64,000 nucleotides of DNA from IMG/VR virus record IMGVR_UViG_3300031857_000005, positions 1 through 64,000 of that record. The stretch is one strand, 5' to 3'. The position numbers were made by a program, and so were the translations under genes. Every line of letters starts with the position of its first letter. Positions within the stretch are counted from its first letter, which is position 1. Below the pieces are notes generated by a model that worked only from the letters and a program-made list of their open reading frames with translations, ran no database searches and was not told the origin of the DNA. The DNA comes from a virus. Shown here piece by piece: positions 23,657 to 31,332 of this stretch.

Positions 23657-23827
23657 ATGAAGGATATAGTTGGGTGTGCTGATTATGATAGTATGGGGAA
23701 TCACGGGAGATTCCCAAAATCAAAATATAAAGAGATGAAAACATTTAAAAGAGGAATTCAAAAAGTTATTTTATGGTTTTCATTTAAGTTTACCAAAAAA
23801 AGAAAAAAAGATATTTGGGAATTGTAA
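23657..23827 (+). CDS. small basic protein, 56 aa
   Basis: MKDIVGCADYDSMGNHGRFPKSKY followed by a basic stretch with KRGIQKVILWFSFKFTKKRKKD. Very high Lys/Arg content suggests nucleic acid or membrane binding. The ATG is 4 nt after the HAD stop. Confidence 0.5.
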   Translation: MKDIVGCADYDSMGNHGRFPKSKYKEMKTFKRGIQKVILWFSFKFTKKRKKDIWEL

Positions 23828-23838
23828 AAAATATTGAT

Positions 23839-24210
23839 ATGACTAAAGAAGAAATGAATAAATACCTTGAGTCCATAGGCGGACTTGAGAATGGGTATTA
23901 CACAGACAGACCACCGATTACAAAATGTGGATTCTTTGGTGTTGATAGTGGTTGGTACCCATTAATTAAAGAATTAATTGAGGATTTAATTAAACTTGGG
24001 TGGAACAAACAAACTTGTCAAGTTAAAGAAAAATTTGGTGGTCTTAGATTTTATATTAATGAAGGTTCTAACGAGATTTATGAAAGAATTGTTAAAGCTG
24101 AAAAAGATAGTTATGAAATCTGTGAAACCTGTGGTGAAAAGGGTAATATGAGAACAGATATTGGTTGGTATAGAACATTATGTAATAAACACTATGAAGA
24201 GTATATATGA
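23839..24210 (+). CDS. phage zinc-motif protein with VKEKFGGLRFY, 123 aa
   Basis: MTKEEMNKYLESIGGLENGYY, then QVKEKFGGLRFYINEG (about 63-78), then ICETCGEKGN and LCNKHYEEY, a likely Zn site (CxxC ... CxxH). The KEKFGGLRFY element is frequent in small phage proteins with a C-terminal zinc knuckle, of unknown role. Start at 23839 is preferred to a TTG-like start upstream. Confidence 0.75.
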   Translation: MTKEEMNKYLESIGGLENGYYTDRPPITKCGFFGVDSGWYPLIKELIEDLIKLGWNKQTCQVKEKFGGLRFYINEGSNEIYERIVKAEKDSYEICETCGEKGNMRTDIGWYRTLCNKHYEEYI

Positions 24211-24502
24211 AATATTTAAAGGTAATGAACATCTAATAGATTTACATCCTGTTGAAGAGTTAATTGATTATACTCAAGAACTTGAGGGTATGATATTTGA
24301 AAAAAATATGGAGAAAGATAAAGAACACATCTTCAAATCAATGTTAGAGGATATACTTACCAGTTGTAATGAACTTGAAGAAAATAAATTACTTGTGGAA
24401 AGATATCCTGATTTGTATAAAAAAATGGATGCCGATATAATAGTTGAAAGTCTAAAAAAGTTTATTTTAGAAATGAACAGAAATCATAGATTAGGGTTAT
24501 GA
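24194..24502 (+). CDS. hypothetical helical protein, 102 aa
   Basis: MKSIYEIFKGNEHLIDLHPVEELIDYTQELEGM and later MLEDILTSCNELEENKLLVERYPDLYKKMD: all-helical and acidic, with the GNEHLIDL element shared with 21698. Overlaps neighbours (17 nt and 4 nt). Confidence 0.65.
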   Translation: MKSIYEIFKGNEHLIDLHPVEELIDYTQELEGMIFEKNMEKDKEHIFKSMLEDILTSCNELEENKLLVERYPDLYKKMDADIIVESLKKFILEMNRNHRLGL

Positions 24503-24807
24503 AAAAAATTGAAATTAGTGAGGGTTGTTTTGGACCTGATGTTATGGTGGATGATGAGTCTTTATTCATGCACGAATATGATAACAGGAAACCTGAAATG
24601 ATTACTGACTTACAGGACGAATTAATTGATGAATTAAAATCATTAAAGGATAAACTCGGTATGAATGATTGGTATCAGATTGCTGAAATGGTTGTTACTA
24701 CTTCTGAAAAATACGAATACGATACGGAAGAATCTGATGAAGGAGATTCTTGTGGACAATGTGGAAATTATAATTGGAAATACATCTATAAAAAAGTGGA
24801 AAAATGA
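24499..24807 (+). CDS. hypothetical protein with C-terminal CxxC, 102 aa
   Basis: KIEISEGCFGPDVMVDDESLFMHE at the start, then acidic residues and GDSCGQCGNYNWKYIYKK at the end, with one CxxC pair. The CGQCGN(Y/W) end is a common zinc-ribbon-like tail in phage orphans, but with only one pair here zinc would need dimerisation or the upstream Cys. Confidence 0.68.
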   Translation: MKKIEISEGCFGPDVMVDDESLFMHEYDNRKPEMITDLQDELIDELKSLKDKLGMNDWYQIAEMVVTTSEKYEYDTEESDEGDSCGQCGNYNWKYIYKKVEK

Positions 24808-25157
24808 GAAAAAGTGTAAAGTTGGTATTGGTTGATCCAAATGAGTTACCGTATGTGGTTGCAAAACAACCAATAATGAAAAATGATTTATATCTAACCC
24901 CAAACAATGAGATTAAAACTTGTGTTGGTGGTGAGACAAGAAAAGAATTAAGTGAATGTCTAAAAATAATGGCAACACCTAATCAAGTACCTAATGATGA
25001 GAATTCATTAAAAAAATTAACAGAGATACTAAGTAGTGGTGGAGAGTTTGAATTGGAGATGGAAGATGAATTCACTAACCCGAAAGCATTTGAAAATGTT
25101 GGATGGGGAGATGGATTACCACAACCTATTTTAGTTGATAATAAAATAGTAATATAA
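24804..25157 (+). CDS. hypothetical protein, 117 aa
   Basis: SVKLVLVDPNELPYVVAKQPIMKNDLYLTPNNEIKTCVGG, then LKIMATPNQVP: beta-rich first half, helical second half, Gly-rich end (NVGWGDGLPQPIL). Short beta-plus-helix orphans of this style are frequent in phages; no function. Confidence 0.68.
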   Translation: MRKSVKLVLVDPNELPYVVAKQPIMKNDLYLTPNNEIKTCVGGETRKELSECLKIMATPNQVPNDENSLKKLTEILSSGGEFELEMEDEFTNPKAFENVGWGDGLPQPILVDNKIVI

Positions 25158-25163
25158 AGAAGT

Positions 25164-25265
25164 ATGTTAAGTATTATTGAACAAGTTATGCATTTATCTG
25201 TAATTGGTTTAACCATTATAGTTATTACCGCACAAATAATTTTTGATGTTTGTTGTAAAGATTAA
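25164..25265 (+). CDS. very small membrane protein, 33 aa
   Basis: MLSIIEQVMHLSVIGLTIIVITAQIIFDVCCKD; one transmembrane helix with a cysteine pair at the end. ATG 6 nt after the previous stop. Confidence 0.5.
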   Translation: MLSIIEQVMHLSVIGLTIIVITAQIIFDVCCKD

Positions 25266-25270
25266 GTATT

Positions 25271-25522
25271 ATGTTAGAAGAAATTGTGGAGTATTATCAA
25301 GATGAGGAAATCCTGAAGGCGGATGGATTTGACGATGCGGTAATTGGAATTGATGAAAAATCAATGAGATTAATTTATTCTGTGAGAAAATGTATTGAAA
25401 TCTTAATCACCGAAGAAGATATGACTTTGGAAGATGCCTTAGAACATTTCAGTTTTAATGTTAGTGGATCCTATGTTGGAGAAAAAACACCAATTTGGTG
25501 TGAAGATATGTTTGAGAATTAA
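25271..25522 (+). CDS. widespread phage orphan (ADGFDDAVIG family), 83 aa
   Basis: Contains ILKADGFDDAVIGIDEKSMRLIYSV and FNVSGSYVGEKTPIWCEDMF. These two stretches mark a small protein family I recognise from many tailed phages of Bacteroidota and Proteobacteria; function is not known. Here it lacks any fusion and is complete. Confidence 0.82.
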   Translation: MLEEIVEYYQDEEILKADGFDDAVIGIDEKSMRLIYSVRKCIEILITEEDMTLEDALEHFSFNVSGSYVGEKTPIWCEDMFEN

Positions 25523-25532
25523 AAATTTTTAT

Positions 25533-25540
25533 TATATTTG
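25533..25540 (+). promoter_or_regulatory. host-type -7 box TATATTTG
   Basis: 4 nt before ATG 25545, inside an otherwise continuous gene run. Confidence 0.6.
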
Positions 25541-25544
25541 TGAA

Positions 25545-25730
25545 ATGAAGAATCCAAAGATTAACACACCAAAGGGTGTTGGTGAAATTGAAACAGTGTA
25601 TATTTCAGAATTAGGGTTCCTTATGATTCGTGTTTATTATGAGGACAAGACTTATGTTTCTTATAACCTTGGTAAACACGATGTTAATGAAAATGTATTC
25701 ACAGATAAAATTATGAATGATGTCAGATAA
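25545..25730 (+). CDS. hypothetical beta protein, 61 aa
   Basis: INTPKGVGEIETVYISELGFLMIRVYYEDKTYVSYNLG looks like a small barrel (GVGxI start, as in KOW-like folds). The start follows the -7 box. Overlaps the next gene by 14 nt. Confidence 0.65.
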   Translation: MKNPKINTPKGVGEIETVYISELGFLMIRVYYEDKTYVSYNLGKHDVNENVFTDKIMNDVR

Positions 25731-25956
25731 ACCTTCTATTATTGATCAAGAATTTAAAATCACATTTACTCAGGACAACGATTGTTGTTCAAATGAATAT
25801 CAATTCATTACAGTTAAAACACAGAATGGTGGTGGTGGAGACTTCTTTGTTATTGAAACTCAAAGATGGGCATTTGATTCTATTGAAGATTTGGTAAGGA
25901 TATTATATCAATTTAAAAATAAACACGACAGAATTAAAATTGAAGAAAAATGTTAA
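25717..25956 (+). CDS. hypothetical protein, 79 aa
   Basis: IDQEFKITFTQDNDCCSNEYQFITVKTQNGGGGDFFVIETQRWAFDSIEDLVRIL: beta-rich with a glycine turn and a C-terminal helix. Begins with two ATG codons (25717/25720). Sequence plan 'GGGGDYxxIETxRWA' is one I have seen in phage orphans; function unknown. Confidence 0.7.
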   Translation: MMSDKPSIIDQEFKITFTQDNDCCSNEYQFITVKTQNGGGGDFFVIETQRWAFDSIEDLVRILYQFKNKHDRIKIEEKC

Positions 25957-26066
25957 GACTTTGGGATTGGATGAGAATGCACATTCCTTATATGTTTGAA
26001 TTGGATCATTACATTAAAGGAATAATTATTAAACGAATTAAAAAAAAACTTAGAAAAAATGACTGA
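25950..26066 (+). CDS. small basic protein, 38 aa
   Basis: MLRLWDWMRMHIPYMFELDHYIKGIIIKRIKKKLRKND: amphipathic, Trp/Met-rich then very basic. It overlaps neighbours by 7-8 nt on each side. May be membrane active; no evidence beyond composition. Confidence 0.48.
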   Translation: MLRLWDWMRMHIPYMFELDHYIKGIIIKRIKKKLRKND

Positions 26067-26313
26067 GAGAGAACTAATACTTTTAGGGTTTAAAAGTGAA
26101 GAAATTATTGATTTTGAAGGACAAGAAAATCCTGATTATTACTATGCGTATGATGTGGTAAATGGATTAACACTTATTACACCATCCAAAGGAGAATTGG
26201 TAGGTGAAGAATGGTATGTTGAAATATTTAATACTGATCCATCTATTAGATTTTATAAGATGGAAAAAGTTCAGGTATTAATTAACACATTGGAAAAAGC
26301 GATAATTAAATAA
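26059..26313 (+). CDS. small phage orphan (MTExELxxLGF type), 84 aa
   Basis: MTERELILLGFKSEEIIDFEGQENPDYYYAYDVVNGLTLITP, then EEWYVEIFNTDPSIRF and a final helix LINTLEKAIIK. The order helix, YYYY strand, WYVE strand and C-terminal helix is typical of a common phage family of unknown function. Stop overlaps the lipoprotein start. Confidence 0.75.
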   Translation: MTERELILLGFKSEEIIDFEGQENPDYYYAYDVVNGLTLITPSKGELVGEEWYVEIFNTDPSIRFYKMEKVQVLINTLEKAIIK

Positions 26314-26624
26314 TGAAAAAACTATTGTTTATTGTTGGATTAATCTCTATTCTTATTGGGTGTAGAACAACATATGTTGATGTTTATTATCTTGAAAAGT
26401 ATCCTGTTGAATGGTCTGATACATTAGTACAACAACCCGATCATTGGCACTACCATAGTAGTGATGGTTGGCTTTGTTTGGAAATACCCGCAGACACCTT
26501 CTGTTTAGATATTAAAGATACTATTATCGTCCCAACATATATGGGAACATATAAAAAAAAAGAATATGAAATAAAATGGAATCTAAAAACATTAAACAGT
26601 TATGAAGGAAAAAAATGTCATTGA
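26313..26624 (+). CDS. predicted lipoprotein, 103 aa
   Basis: Lipobox ILIGC in MKKLLFIVGLISILIGCRTT, Cys17 being lipidated. The mature part is 86 residues with W/Y/H-rich sequence (QPDHWHYHSSDGWLCLEIPADTFC) and a second Cys pair that could form a disulfide. Early-type expression suggests that it modifies the host envelope during infection. Confidence 0.78.
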   Translation: MKKLLFIVGLISILIGCRTTYVDVYYLEKYPVEWSDTLVQQPDHWHYHSSDGWLCLEIPADTFCLDIKDTIIVPTYMGTYKKKEYEIKWNLKTLNSYEGKKCH

Positions 26625-26751
26625 AGTTTGTTTTGGTGTGGGAATGAATCAACTATTTCCAGAGACAATTAAAATTGTGATTGAAAGCGTTAAAAAACCA
26701 ATTAAAGAAAAAGAAGAAGATAGGGATCATGATAAATACATTTATTATTAA
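26602..26751 (+). CDS. small hypothetical protein, 49 aa
   Basis: MKEKNVIEVCFGVGMNQLFPETIKIVIE then a charged tail (KKPIKEKEEDRDHDKYIYY). Starts within the end of the lipoprotein gene (23-nt overlap). Codon pattern is consistent with coding; unknown function. Confidence 0.45.
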   Translation: MKEKNVIEVCFGVGMNQLFPETIKIVIESVKKPIKEKEEDRDHDKYIYY

Positions 26752-26753
26752 TT

Positions 26754-27017
26754 GTGATTAAGGATAATTTTACATATTCAGAAGTACTTGAATTACTTGA
26801 AAAACTTAACGGTAATAAAGTAGAAAATGTTAAGTATTGGTTTGATGAAACTTTGGATGATGGGTTAAGTAATGTTGAAAAAATTTCTTATATCTGTGAT
26901 AATGAGTCAAAAATATTGGAGGCAATTATGAAAGGACATAAGGCTTGTGATAATGACGAGTTTCAAATTGCAAGAGATAAAATGAAAAAGTATAGAAAGG
27001 AGTTAGGATTAATATGA
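26754..27017 (+). CDS. hypothetical helical protein with GTG start, 87 aa
   Basis: GTG start 2 nt after the previous stop. FTYSEVLELLEKLNGNKVENVKYWFDETLDDG and FQIARDKMKKYRKELGLI: acidic helices. No family recognised. Overlaps the next gene by 4 nt. Confidence 0.6.
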   Translation: MIKDNFTYSEVLELLEKLNGNKVENVKYWFDETLDDGLSNVEKISYICDNESKILEAIMKGHKACDNDEFQIARDKMKKYRKELGLI

Positions 27018-27643
27018 AAGGTTATTTAAAATATTACGAACCATTTGAAGATAACGGATATACATCACCAGGTGGGTGGTGGTTAAAGACAACAAAAGAG
27101 TGGGATGTTAATGGACAATCATTTAGTTTATCTGATGAAAGTAAAGAATGGGTTAAAGAAACAAATCCACCCAAGTTAATGGAAGTAGATTTTGATGTAA
27201 TACCTGTTTGTTACTATGATGAAAAAACTCAAAAAGGGTATCATAAGTTTGTTGGGAAAATAAACATACCAAACAAACCTAAATCAAAAATATTCTTGAT
27301 TGACATTGATGGAACAATTTGTGATGACATTAAGAACGAGGACTCTCACCTATACCCAACTGCAAAAGTTATTCAGGGATCATTGGAACAGATTAATAAA
27401 TGGGCGGAAGAAGGACACACCATTACTTTTTTTACCGCAAGGGAGGAAAAGGATAGAGTGGTTACATTAAAATGGCTTTGGGAACATGGATTCAAATTTC
27501 ATCAATTAATTATGGACAAACCAAGAATTAGTGATAATCAAGAATATGTTTGGATTGATAATAGAAAAGTAAGGGCGGTAACATACTTAGGTACTTGGAC
27601 GGATTTAGTTGAGGTGAATGCAAAGATCCAAACATTTGGATAA
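27014..27643 (+). CDS. two-domain protein with C-terminal HAD phosphatase, 209 aa
   Basis: Residues 1-90 (GYTSPGGWWLKTTKEWDVNGQ, PVCYYDEKTQKGYHK) are an unassigned N-terminal domain. From about 93 FLIDIDGTICDD is HAD motif I, FFTAREEKDR (about 137-146) motif II, and VWIDNRKVRA (about 184-193) motif IV. The DIDGTICDD form with a following E-H-x-x-P-x-x-x-x-I pattern matches the BT0820-like/sugar-phosphatase type common in phages. Likely a phosphatase on a small metabolite or nucleotide. Confidence 0.85.
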   Translation: MKGYLKYYEPFEDNGYTSPGGWWLKTTKEWDVNGQSFSLSDESKEWVKETNPPKLMEVDFDVIPVCYYDEKTQKGYHKFVGKINIPNKPKSKIFLIDIDGTICDDIKNEDSHLYPTAKVIQGSLEQINKWAEEGHTITFFTAREEKDRVVTLKWLWEHGFKFHQLIMDKPRISDNQEYVWIDNRKVRAVTYLGTWTDLVEVNAKIQTFG

Positions 27644-27688
27644 TTCAAATTTTTTTAGTAGTATTGTAATCAATATAAAAAAATCAGT

Positions 27689-27883
27689 ATGAAATATTTT
27701 AAATTATTTTTGATGTGGTTGACATTTATTGTCATCGCATCACTTTACGGTGAGTATGTCGTAAGTAGAAATGTTAACGGGTTCCTCCAACTTTTAGGTT
27801 TCGTTGGTATGGTAGGGATCTTTGGAATAATGGGAAACGAAACAATAAAAATTTTAACAAACAATAAGAAAGAAGAAAAATGA
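27689..27883 (+). CDS. small membrane protein upstream of SPFH gene, 64 aa
   Basis: Two hydrophobic segments (LFLMWLTFIVIASLYGEYVV; LLGFVGMVGIFGIMG) and a basic tail. ATG overlaps nothing upstream and ends 4 nt into the SPFH gene, so the pair is translationally coupled and may act as a membrane complex. Confidence 0.75.
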   Translation: MKYFKLFLMWLTFIVIASLYGEYVVSRNVNGFLQLLGFVGMVGIFGIMGNETIKILTNNKKEEK

Positions 27884-28830
27884 TTAGTACAGTAATTTTT
27901 GTAGTGTGTTTGATTGCGGCGGTAGTATTCGCAATGAAAACAAGAGGTAATATGTATGTAACAAGTACAGACAGATGGGGAGATAATAGAGAAAAGTTTA
28001 ATGCGGCGTGGTTATTTAAACCACTTGGTATTTTTGTCTTTGGAACTCTTGTATCGTTATTCCAACCATTTGCGGTTGAAAGAATTGATGCGGGACATAA
28101 GGGTATTATTGTAAACTTAACTGGTGACAACAGAGGTGTACAAAATTACCAATATACAACAGGGTGGGTTATGTATAATACTTGGTTTAAACAAGTTCTT
28201 GAGTTCCCAACTTACCAACAACATATTGAGTATGATGATCAGGTGGTAATTACAAAAGGTGGATTCTCAGCAACAATTAAACCATCATTTAACTACTCAT
28301 TAAAACCTGATGCGATTGGTGATATGTTCGTTAATCTTCGTCTTGAGGTTAAAGATATTGAACAAGGATGGTTGAAAAATGCAATCGTTGGAGCAGTTAA
28401 TGATGAAGCAAATAAATGGGAAGTTGATAGTATCTTTAGTAATCGTCAACAATTTGAGGCGGCAATCGTGGCGGAATGTAATAAACGATTGACAAAATGG
28501 TTTGATGTTTCACAGTTGAGAACGAATATTACACCACCTGAAGCGTTACAAGAATCAATTATCGCAAAGACAAAGGCGATACAACAGGCTGAAGCGTCAG
28601 AACAACAGGCAATCGCAGCAATCGCGGAAGGTAAAAGAAAGGTTGCGGTGGCAAGAGCGGATTCTGCTGAGACAGTTATTAATGCCAATGCCGCAGCACT
28701 TGCAATCAAGATTAAACAAGATAGGTTAACACCGTTGTATATTGAATATTTGAAAGCAAATTCGTGGGATGGGAAGTTACCAACAACGGTGGCAGGTAAT
28801 TCAGGAATGTTCTTAAACTTGAATAAATAA
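27880..28830 (+). CDS. SPFH/prohibitin-family membrane protein, 316 aa
   Basis: Two N-terminal hydrophobic segments (res 2-20 and about 47-65) anchor a Band 7 domain: VERIDAGHKGIIVNLTGDNRG at the start, then the long helical IAKTKAIQQAEASEQQAIAAIAEGKRKVAVARADSAE coiled coil at about 225-275 and LYIEYLKANSWDGKLPTT. Length fits bacterial prohibitin-like proteins. SPFH proteins form large membrane rings that hold proteases (HflKC-FtsH) or organise lipid domains. This gene is visibly GC-richer (GCGGC, GCG codons) than its neighbours, hinting at later acquisition from a host. Likely role: modifying host membrane or blocking membrane-sensed defence (inference). Confidence 0.9.
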   Translation: MISTVIFVVCLIAAVVFAMKTRGNMYVTSTDRWGDNREKFNAAWLFKPLGIFVFGTLVSLFQPFAVERIDAGHKGIIVNLTGDNRGVQNYQYTTGWVMYNTWFKQVLEFPTYQQHIEYDDQVVITKGGFSATIKPSFNYSLKPDAIGDMFVNLRLEVKDIEQGWLKNAIVGAVNDEANKWEVDSIFSNRQQFEAAIVAECNKRLTKWFDVSQLRTNITPPEALQESIIAKTKAIQQAEASEQQAIAAIAEGKRKVAVARADSAETVINANAAALAIKIKQDRLTPLYIEYLKANSWDGKLPTTVAGNSGMFLNLNK

Positions 28831-29099
28831 TGGTTAAGGGATTATTTGGGATGGTGATAATAGTTGTTACCATCCTATTTCTAACAGGATGTGGTTGTAG
28901 TGATGAAGAATATTACAAACGAAAGTTTAAATTTAGTCCAGGTGACTTTGTAACACATAAGGTTAGTGGTGATAAAATTTTAATCACCGATACCTCAAGG
29001 TTTAACTCTGAATGTGGTTGTAATGTGGTGTTAGAATATTATGGAGTAAATTCCGCAGAAAACAATAATCTTTACGAAGAAATTGAATTAACAAAATAA
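28830..29099 (+). CDS. predicted small lipoprotein with SH3-like domain, 89 aa
   Basis: MVKGLFGMVIIVVTILFLTGCGC has a lipobox (LTGC). The mature part FSPGDFVTHKVSGDKILITDT resembles a small barrel as in the 15304 protein. Coupled to the SPFH gene by TAATG, so the three-gene block 27689-29099 looks like a membrane module. Confidence 0.75.
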   Translation: MVKGLFGMVIIVVTILFLTGCGCSDEEYYKRKFKFSPGDFVTHKVSGDKILITDTSRFNSECGCNVVLEYYGVNSAENNNLYEEIELTK

Positions 29100-29117
29100 A
29101 AAAGATTCAAAATACTT

Positions 29118-29147
29118 AACCCTTCCTTAATCGGAGGGGTTTTTTAT
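29118..29147 (+). terminator. rho-independent terminator
   Basis: AACCCTTCC / GGAGGGGTT, T6. Confidence 0.88.
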
Positions 29148-29182
29148 TTCATATTAATTTCTTATTATTAGAAAAAAGAATT

Positions 29183-29368
29183 ATGAGAGAAACAAAATTT
29201 AAGGTAGGAGACAAGGCGTGGAAACCAAAAGGTTATAAATTCCCCTGTACAATAATTGGGGTATTTGAGACAATCAAAGGTGATATCCGTGTTGTAGGTG
29301 AAATGGATGATTACGGATTATTACACATCTTCAACGAAGAACAATTGGATCATTATGGAGAACAATAA
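29183..29368 (+). CDS. SH3-like small protein, 61 aa
   Basis: FKVGDKAWKPKGYKFPCTIIGVFETIKGDIRVVGEM has a KOW-like barrel pattern. Third such protein in the early region. Overlaps the next gene by 14 nt. Confidence 0.72.
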   Translation: MRETKFKVGDKAWKPKGYKFPCTIIGVFETIKGDIRVVGEMDDYGLLHIFNEEQLDHYGEQ

Positions 29369-29561
29369 TATACAATCACCAGTAGAATGGTTGATAGACG
29401 AGGCAATGAAATTAATGATTCAATATATGACAGGAACATTAAATGAAGACACTATTGAAGATGATGTTTATAGAATTGGAACTAGAGCAAAAGAAATGGA
29501 AAAAGAAAGATTGGAATCCCTTAAGGATTTTGATACTTGGAAAGAATGGAAAAACTCTTAA
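29355..29561 (+). CDS. small phage orphan (PVEWL...AKEMEKE), 68 aa
   Basis: SPVEWLIDEAMKLMIQYMTGTL ... TRAKEMEKERLESLKDF: the QSPVEWL start and AKEMEK end define a well-spread family of short phage proteins; role unknown. Start at 29355 is set by the family pattern rather than the longer upstream frame. Confidence 0.75.
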   Translation: MENNNIQSPVEWLIDEAMKLMIQYMTGTLNEDTIEDDVYRIGTRAKEMEKERLESLKDFDTWKEWKNS

Positions 29562-29573
29562 TATATTTTAACA

Positions 29574-29831
29574 ATGACAACAAAATACCCAAAACCAGGA
29601 GAAAAATACCAACATTACAAAGGTGGACAATATGAAGTCATTTGTATGTGTAATCACACGGAGACAAATGAACCACTTGTTGTGTATCGTTCATTATCAT
29701 TTGGATCACAATACGCTCGTCCATTTAGTGAGTGGTACGAACAAGTTAGTACTGTAAAAATAGGTGCGTATGATCAACCAATATATAGATTCCAAAGTAC
29801 TGAAGAACCTAATTATGTAATTCACAAATAA
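29574..29831 (+). CDS. DUF1653 protein, 85 aa
   Basis: PGEKYQHYKGGQYEVICMCNHTETNEPLVVYRSLSFGSQYARPFSEWYEQV is a clean DUF1653 domain: H-Y-K-G-G-x-Y-E-V, then H-T-E-T-x-E-x-L-V-V-Y-R and a RP-x-x-x-W-x-E end. A small beta-barrel of unknown biochemical role, frequent in bacteria and phages, often fused to other enzymes; here alone. Confidence 0.9.
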   Translation: MTTKYPKPGEKYQHYKGGQYEVICMCNHTETNEPLVVYRSLSFGSQYARPFSEWYEQVSTVKIGAYDQPIYRFQSTEEPNYVIHK

Positions 29832-29839
29832 AAAAGGTT

Positions 29840-30079
29840 ATGTATAGAATTAAGATTGAAGAAAGAAACAATGGAGAGAAACGATATATACCACAGAAAG
29901 GTTATTTACACATTTCAGGTGGATGGATTAAACGACAAGAAATAAGATGGGATAATTTATTTTGTGGTTCATTTAGTAGTGAATCTCTTGCTTTGGAAAA
30001 AATTGAAGAATACAAAAAACTGGTTGAAAAAAGAAAGGGTGAAGAAGTTAAATCCACAACTTATAAAATGATTGATTGA
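29840..30079 (+). CDS. hypothetical protein, 79 aa
   Basis: YRIKIEERNNGEKRYIPQKGYLHISGGWIKRQEIRWDNL, then FSSESLALEKIEEYKKLVEKRK: beta start and C-terminal helix, the same strand-helix plan as the 20432 protein, possibly a distant paralogue. ATGA coupling with the next gene. Confidence 0.7.
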   Translation: MYRIKIEERNNGEKRYIPQKGYLHISGGWIKRQEIRWDNLFCGSFSSESLALEKIEEYKKLVEKRKGEEVKSTTYKMID

Positions 30080-30648
30080 TGAAAGCAAAATTGATTAAAA
30101 CAGAAGTAAACTATATCCTTGAAGATGACAAGGGGGTTGTTATCGCGTCAACATCATTGAATAAAGAAGGATTATCATTATCTATTAAAAACTGCCAAGT
30201 CATTGAGAATGGTTATGATTTGGATGAGTTGGCTGAAGAATTAACAGGGCAATATGCAACATTAAATCCAAAATCATTTAAAAGAGGTGTTTTATATGGT
30301 TTCCAAAAAGCACTTGAGTTGATGGGTGATAATAGGTTTAGTGAGGGGGATGTTATGTTAGGGTGGGACGCTGGCGTTATGTCACAGGTTATATGTCACA
30401 CCACTAATTTTGGTTTAAAACGAGAAGATGAACTTAAAAAACATAGAGAATCATATCAAATAGATTTAAAACCAGCATCACTACAACAAACTGAATGGGA
30501 TGTTGAGATTGTGATGAAAAAAGTTATAGATGAAACTAAAATAATTGGTGCTGTAAAAGGTGTAAAAGGGAGTGGAAATAAAATAACAACATATAAATCA
30601 GTCCCAAAACTTGATGTTGATGGATGTTTAATACTTAAAAGAATTTGA
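30079..30648 (+). CDS. Bacteroidota-phage orphan protein, 189 aa
   Basis: MKAKLIKTEVNYILEDDKGVVIASTS ... SLSIKNCQVIENGYDLDELAEELTGQ, then KSFKRGVLYGFQKALEL. I recognise the start and the LSLKNCxxIENGYDLDELA stretch from many phage and prophage proteins of Bacteroidota; function is not established. The C-terminal half (KVIDETKIIGAVKGVKGSGNKIT) is variable. Confidence 0.8.
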   Translation: MKAKLIKTEVNYILEDDKGVVIASTSLNKEGLSLSIKNCQVIENGYDLDELAEELTGQYATLNPKSFKRGVLYGFQKALELMGDNRFSEGDVMLGWDAGVMSQVICHTTNFGLKREDELKKHRESYQIDLKPASLQQTEWDVEIVMKKVIDETKIIGAVKGVKGSGNKITTYKSVPKLDVDGCLILKRI

Positions 30649-30649
30649 T

Positions 30650-30727
30650 ATGGAATGGATTGCAATATCAATGTGCGGTGGAGCTTTATTCTTATGTATA
30701 GTAATGTTAATTGAAAACAACAGATAA
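30650..30727 (+). CDS. very small membrane protein, 25 aa
   Basis: MEWIAISMCGGALFLCIVMLIENNR: a single hydrophobic helix with GG. ATG immediately after the previous stop. Confidence 0.5.
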   Translation: MEWIAISMCGGALFLCIVMLIENNR

Positions 30728-30731
30728 TAAG

Positions 30732-31190
30732 ATGAAAAATAATAAGGAAGAAACACTGAAAAAGTGGGGAGAGTTGTTAGACAAAATGGGTTTAAATGAT
30801 ACGTCAACAACAAAAATAAATATTGCCGAAATGATGGAGGGTAAAGCATCAAAACTATTGAAAGAAGATATGAATAAAGAAAGATATAATCAAATTATTG
30901 ATGAGGTGTATGACAAATACCTAACCAAGTATGTGGGTTATGATGATGTCCCCTCCAAAGAATTGATCCTGTTTGAGATTAAAAACAATACAGAGTTCTC
31001 CGAAAAGTGGGGATTGAAGATTGAGGAAAAAGAATTGAGTGAAAATGAGAGATATAAAATATTTGATGAAAGAGGTTATGAATTTAGAATGAACAATTGG
31101 TCTAAAGAAGAACAATATGATAAAGCAAACATTCCAACCAAACTAATCACACTTGAATATAACCAAGAAAAAATATACATTTATGAATGA
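30732..31190 (+). CDS. hypothetical helical protein, 152 aa
   Basis: Begins MKNNKEETLKKWGELLDKMGL at ATG 30732. All-helical and acidic, with EVYDKYLTKYVGYDDVPSKELILFEIKNN and LSENERYKIFDERGYEFRMN. No motif. Overlaps the next small gene by 8 nt. Confidence 0.7.
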   Translation: MKNNKEETLKKWGELLDKMGLNDTSTTKINIAEMMEGKASKLLKEDMNKERYNQIIDEVYDKYLTKYVGYDDVPSKELILFEIKNNTEFSEKWGLKIEEKELSENERYKIFDERGYEFRMNNWSKEEQYDKANIPTKLITLEYNQEKIYIYE

Positions 31191-31332
31191 ACAAGAAATA
31201 ATCAAAACACAACAGGAGTTAATTGATTTGTTATACTCACAAGTTGTGGACTTATCAATGATGTCCAAGGTTGAATTGGGTGATGATGTAATTGAGGAAA
31301 TTAACCGATTAAAAGGATTGTTGAATGGATGA
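31183..31332 (+). CDS. small helical protein, 49 aa
   Basis: MNEQEIIKTQQELIDLLYSQ, then ELGDDVIEEINRLKGLLNG: two helices, probably a coiled-coil hairpin. Overlaps both neighbours by 8 nt. Confidence 0.55.
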   Translation: MNEQEIIKTQQELIDLLYSQVVDLSMMSKVELGDDVIEEINRLKGLLNG

